A DNA stretch of 64,000 bases from the NCBI RefSeq assembly GCF_964204645.1, contig NC_134027.1, positions 23,486,485-23,550,484 of the forward strand. Reading direction: 5' to 3'. The translations under genes were made by a program, and so were the position numbers. This document shows positions 60,460-64,000 of this stretch, in pieces. Numbering within the stretch: the stretch's first letter is position 1; each line of letters opens with the position of its first letter. A model generated the notes under the pieces. That model saw nothing but the letters and a program-made list of their open reading frames with translations. It was not told the DNA's origin and did not search any database. The DNA is from Tubulanus polymorphus (lineage: Eukaryota; Nemertea; Palaeonemertea; Tubulaniformes; Tubulanidae).

Positions 60460-61191
60460 GGGGTCATTCATTTATTACGTACGCATTAGCGGAGGGGGGT
60501 AAGTGCAATTGCGTACTGTAATGCTTAACCCTTTCGCTGCGTACACGCTTGCACCGCCCCCTACGTAAGGTATTTTCCGAAAAATTCGATTTTTTTCAAA
60601 TTGTTTTTAACCCCGATTTTTCGCGTTTTTATCGAAGATTATGATGTTATTTAGTGAAAATCAGTAAAAAATCATACCAACAGCCTTTTCTGTAGGGGGG
60701 GGGGCGTGTTGGGGGGGGGGGGTCAGGATGGGTTAAAAATTTTTTTTTTTCAGTTTTTCACCCAAGTGCCTATCTCAGTCTTTGGTGATTGATGCTACGG
60801 TGTGGATGAAAGAAATTCAATTGATATGGGATATCCTTTTCCGCTGGTAGAGGTACGTAAGTGGGGAGCCATCTCAATCCCGCGCAAATTACCATGTGCT
60901 CAACAGGCTGACAGCACCAACTACTGACGCATTTTCGCCATCTGTTGTTTAGAAAGCTAACTATCTTCTCTTACATGCGTTTCCATACTGTTTGCTGTGT
61001 ACGCGTTCGAGTTATAAATCAATAGGTGCATGACGTTTCTACAACGTCATACGCACAGCAAGTGTCACTCATATGACGTTTCCAAAACGTCACACGTAGC
61101 GAAAGGGTTAATGTATATGAAAAAATGGCGTACAGAGGGTGGGGTTGAAAAATTCAAATTTTATGCAAAAAATGAAAAAATGAATGATCCC
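60460..61191. mobile_element. MITE with GGGGTCATTCATTTATTACG end, interrupted
   Basis: Second copy of the 159-bp MITE at 13807-13965. Left end intact. The right end is decayed (AATGAAAAAATGAATGATCCC). A 587-bp TTAA element sits inside it at the position of the TTAA in the other copy. Confidence 0.85.
60525..61111. mobile_element. Nested TTAA MITE, 587 bp
   Basis: TTAACCCTTTCGCTGCGTAC at the left and CACGTAGCGAAAGGGTTAA at the right. TTAA on both sides is the duplicated target, proven by the single TTAA in the empty copy at 13869. It contains long G and T runs near 60695-60745 and paired GACGTTT-CAACGTC boxes near the right end. No transposase. Confidence 0.88.
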
Positions 61192-61530
61192 TTACCGGGT
61201 ATGTCATTTCTCATTGTTACTGCTCAAACTGTTCTTTATAAATACTGTACGTTAGTGTACAAAGCGAGATTGATTATAATCCTTCAGTATCTCTTCAATG
61301 ATTGCAATGTTAATTTATTTCAATATGGAAAAAAAGACGAAATATATTTTATAGATTTGTGATAAGATTGTCCATAGTTGTCCTCTTTTGGTGTGCTGCT
61401 TTAGTATATTAGTGAAACAGGCCCCTGAACCAAGTGCATTAACTCTACTATAGTAGGTTGTCCGTTTGTTAAGAAAGGCAAAACTCAACGCAAATATTCC
61501 GTTTTACGTTTTGTGAATTATTAATTAAAA

Positions 61531-61536
61531 TTTATT
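61531..61536 (-). terminator. Candidate poly(A) signal of MEIG1
   Basis: Plus-strand TTTATT reads AATAAA on the minus strand, about 220 bases past the MEIG1 stop. Confidence 0.4.
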
Positions 61537-61755
61537 TACTCTTTACAATTTAAAATACGTGCGAATAAACATATTTTTTCGAAGGCGCACAAGTTTTTAC
61601 GTACAAACACAATAAATGATAAATAGTTGAACACACTCGAGCCAAACGACGCAACGAAAGGCTTTATCTTGTTTATGACGTTAAGGTGAAATATACCGAG
61701 TAATTATCAGTTAAATTCGTGAATATTTTTCGGCGTATTTATGTCGTTGTCTATT

Positions 61756-62939
61756 CTAGTACGAGTATAGCTTGATTTTATACAGATCTTTGTCGCTGCA
61801 TTCGCGAGTTCGGTCGTAGTAGTAAAAACAGCCATCTTTTCTCAGCAGTTTCTTCACGTAGTTGTTCTCCGGCCATCGGTCGACCTGAAAAATACAACAC
61901 AAAAATACTTTAAAACTGGCTATACAGTTCCTGACAAAATTGACGGTTTATCCTTGCTTTCAAAGCTAAGCTTATTATAAAGAGTTGAATGGCCTTCAGC
62001 CATCCTGAGACATTTTTAATTGAAAATGACCTATAAATATTAGACATTTTATAAGCATATACTTTGAAAAACTGATTGTCCACACTTCATATGCGTTGAG
62101 GACTATGCCTAAGACATAATAAATTGAATGAAAACTAAACACTATCAGACTTTTCATGAGCACACATTCAAAAACTGATTTTCCGCACTTCACATATGGG
62201 TTCAACACTTCACCAATGATATTTCTAATCGAAAATGAACAACAGACCCCAGAGACATTAGACTTAATGTCACACTTTTAACTCAAAAGGTGATCGTCCA
62301 CACTTCTTCACACGTGTTCAGGAACTCACCTGAGACATTTCTTATTAAAAATGAACTACAATACAAACGCCAGACATTTTATGCTCACACTTTTAACCTA
62401 AAAGTTGCTTGTCCACGATTCACATAGTTCAGGATGCCCAAGACATCAAAAATGAACTCAAATATCACAATGAACTGAAATTCGAAACCAGACCTCTAGT
62501 CTCCCTAAGAAGGAGGGGAAAGTAAAACCTTAACCTGCTAATGATATAGTTAGTTACCTAATTGTTAGTGGTAATTTAGCTTTTAATGGGCTTGAATACC
62601 ATGTGGCTTGTGAAAATATCCGATCATGAAACTAAACCACAGACAGGTTACTGTCTACTAATAACACAGGCATTGAGGGGAAAAATCAATCATTCATTTG
62701 CTAATTGCGGTAATGCCACGAGTGGCTCTCAACGGGTTAAATGGATTCGAATAATCTCATTGATGAATCTCAATAATTCGTACCGATTTAGATTTTGTAA
62801 ATGCCATGTATTCGATTTCATCTCTGAATCCTGCGGTTTGAAATCGGTACGCTTCTTCCACTTCGTCGGACCAAGTCGATGCTCGCACCATCTTCTTTGG
62901 TTGGCGGTTTAGTGATGAACTTTCAGTTTGCGTCGACAT
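61756..62939 (-). CDS. MEIG1 (meiosis-expressed gene 1 homologue), 2 coding exons
   Basis: Exons 62939-62784 and 61884-61756, joined in phase 0 at SKS-VDR, give 94 residues (mammalian MEIG1 has 88). Matches run along the whole protein: [20 protein letters not shown] then EY in exon 1, and [27 protein letters not shown] and the C-terminal KIKLYSY in exon 2. In mammals MEIG1 binds PACRG and is needed for transport along the spermatid manchette and flagellum assembly. A conserved role in sperm here is inference. The intron (61885-62783) is filled by a tandem repeat and a dispersed repeat. It lies about 2.2 kb downstream of the last RELCH exon, on the opposite strand. Confidence 0.95.
61985..62480 (+). 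repeat. Tandem repeat, about 100-115 bp unit, about 5 copies
   Basis: Same unit as at 10855-11185: AGACATTTTTAATTGAAAAT, then AGACATTTTAT, an ACACTTT-AA block and a TTCAGGA-TCA block. Units start near 61996, 62105, 62215, 62330 and 62445. It is in the MEIG1 intron. Confidence 0.8.
62535..62655 (+). repeat. Dispersed repeat of about 130 bp (copy C)
   Basis: Third copy of the 8752-8888 repeat: TAGTTAGTTACCTAATTGTT, GTGAAAATATCCGATCATGA, AACTAAACCACAGACAGG. It directly follows the tandem array, just as copies A and B lie near other repeats. Confidence 0.7.
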
Positions 62940-63185
62940 TCTAGAACGAAATAGCAAAATAATGATAAAACAATAATTTTCTTCCGAAAGACCTGGTAGA
63001 ATTGTGAGCGAAATTCAAGTCCAAAAATATACTTAAATCTTATGACTGTTAGACTGAAATGATCTCAGATTTAATGAACAAAAACCCACAATTGATGATT
63101 TAACAATTTAATTCTGACAGTTTCGTTCGCAGTTTTGACTAAGTACGAGAAATGAAAATAACAATTATTATAGATCTATATCTCA

Positions 63186-63225
63186 CACCTGACGATGATC
63201 TCTAGGGTGAGATCGAAACGTTGTG
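63186..63225 (+). other. Hammerhead-like motif of Penelope type (candidate)
   Basis: CTGACGA (63189) is followed by a hairpin GATCTC-loop-GAGATC (63197-63214) and directly by GAAAC. This matches the CUGANGA - stem II - GAAA core of hammerhead ribozymes, with one extra U before stem II. The phrase is typical of Penelope-like element ends. Stems I and III were not confidently folded. Confidence 0.4.
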
Positions 63226-64000
63226 TTCTTATATTTTAGATGTTTTTATCTTATCATCTGTTCACCACGTTTGAGCGTGGTTATCGTACTGTAATTGTTA
63301 TAGATTTCGTAATATTTTGCTTAATATCCCCAAAGAACCAGGTTACAGGTAAAAAGAAATGTATTTCCATCTACAAAAGATCAAAGAAATGAAAAAAAGA
63401 TGTCAGACATGTAGGCCCTACTGCAACTGACCTGTTCAGTTTTTAGAGATGAAGACTTCGAATTCTATGGTAAATAATGAGACAATTGATAGAACCAGCA
63501 GTACAAGTGGAAAGGCAGTGGTGAATGCTGAAATATAATAGAAAACAACTCTCAAACTAGGGAAATAGTTGATTAATGGACATTTCAAATGGTGCCGTGA
63601 GTGTCAGGCTCCTCATAAGGTACACTGGCCCTGCCTCTGGGTAAGTTGTCTGAAGTTTTAGCTTAAAATGGTTCGGTTTGAATGAATTTTTGTCCTGGAA
63701 ACACAAAGTTAACCCTTACCGAGCAACTTAAGCAATTAAACCCACCACAGAGGGGCTCATAAATATTGTACTTCCGTAGCGTATTACTAATGTCTATTTC
63801 AACCTGACGTGAGTGCATTCCGTGCGGCCTAGCTCGCTAATTTTTGGCAGTACATACCTGATAAAGGTCTTAATAAGACCAGAAAGGACAGGCAGTCGAC
63901 CTAAATCATCATTTTTTAATCCATTTGAAACTGTGTTGAAGGATATCCAAAAAGTCTTCACTGAAAGGGGTAAAATGAAGAGAAGTGACTCCATGATTTG
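63226..64000. other. Right edge, no gene recognised
   Basis: AT-rich. Open frames such as that at 63794-63994 (minus) have no known motif. If RELCH continues to the right, this is its intron. Confidence 0.4.

Overview
The window is animal nuclear DNA, AT-rich, with many introns and very many repeats. Five single-copy eukaryotic genes can be rebuilt by joining exons at GT/AG sites: ACTR8, PSMD7, MRPS16, the 5' part of RELCH, and MEIG1. Two intronless class A GPCR genes are also present. The repeats (Pearl/HINE-like elements with internal tandem units, CAGGGGCGGATCC hAT-type MITEs, TTAA MITEs, CR1/L2-like LINE tails, a tRNA-derived SINE, a Penelope GIY-YIG scrap) suggest a marine invertebrate, most likely a lophotrochozoan such as a mollusc. 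That assignment is inference.

Layout. 1-18.2 kb: GPCR copy 1 (+), then ACTR8 on the minus strand in 11 exons from 18231 to 5360. Its last intron holds GPCR copy 2 (+), so the two paralogues lie on either side of the last ACTR8 exon. The other ACTR8 introns are full of MITEs, LINE tails and a SINE. 18.2-23.1 kb: no recognised coding gene; a Pearl-like element and a LINE tail. 23.1-47.1 kb: a tandem array of a macro-repeat of about 6.4-6.5 kb, three full units and a deleted fourth. Each full unit carries long inverted-repeat arms, a 57-bp GC-rich minisatellite inside a 1.2-kb TIR element, an 18-21 bp minisatellite and a TCATCA microsatellite. Two late hAT-type insertions sit in units 3 and 4. 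No convincing protein-coding gene was found in the array. 47.1-50.6 kb: a second Pearl-like element, a small MITE and a broken LINE reverse transcriptase. 50.6-59.6 kb: a compact housekeeping cluster, PSMD7 (-), MRPS16 (+) and RELCH (+), with PSMD7 and MRPS16 divergent across about 0.8 kb. 59.6-64 kb: minisatellite, nested MITEs, MEIG1 (-) and a Penelope-like hammerhead-like scrap.

The genes do not form a pathway. ACTR8 belongs to the INO80 remodeller, PSMD7 to the proteasome lid, MRPS16 to the mitoribosome, RELCH to endosome-Golgi cholesterol transport, and MEIG1 to spermatid manchette function. The GPCR pair is a lineage-specific duplication. The most unusual structure is the macro-repeat: the left half of unit 3 matches unit 2, while its right half matches unit 4. 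This points to duplication of a block offset by half a unit. Coordinates were worked out by eye, so exon edges should be good to the base while repeat edges are approximate.
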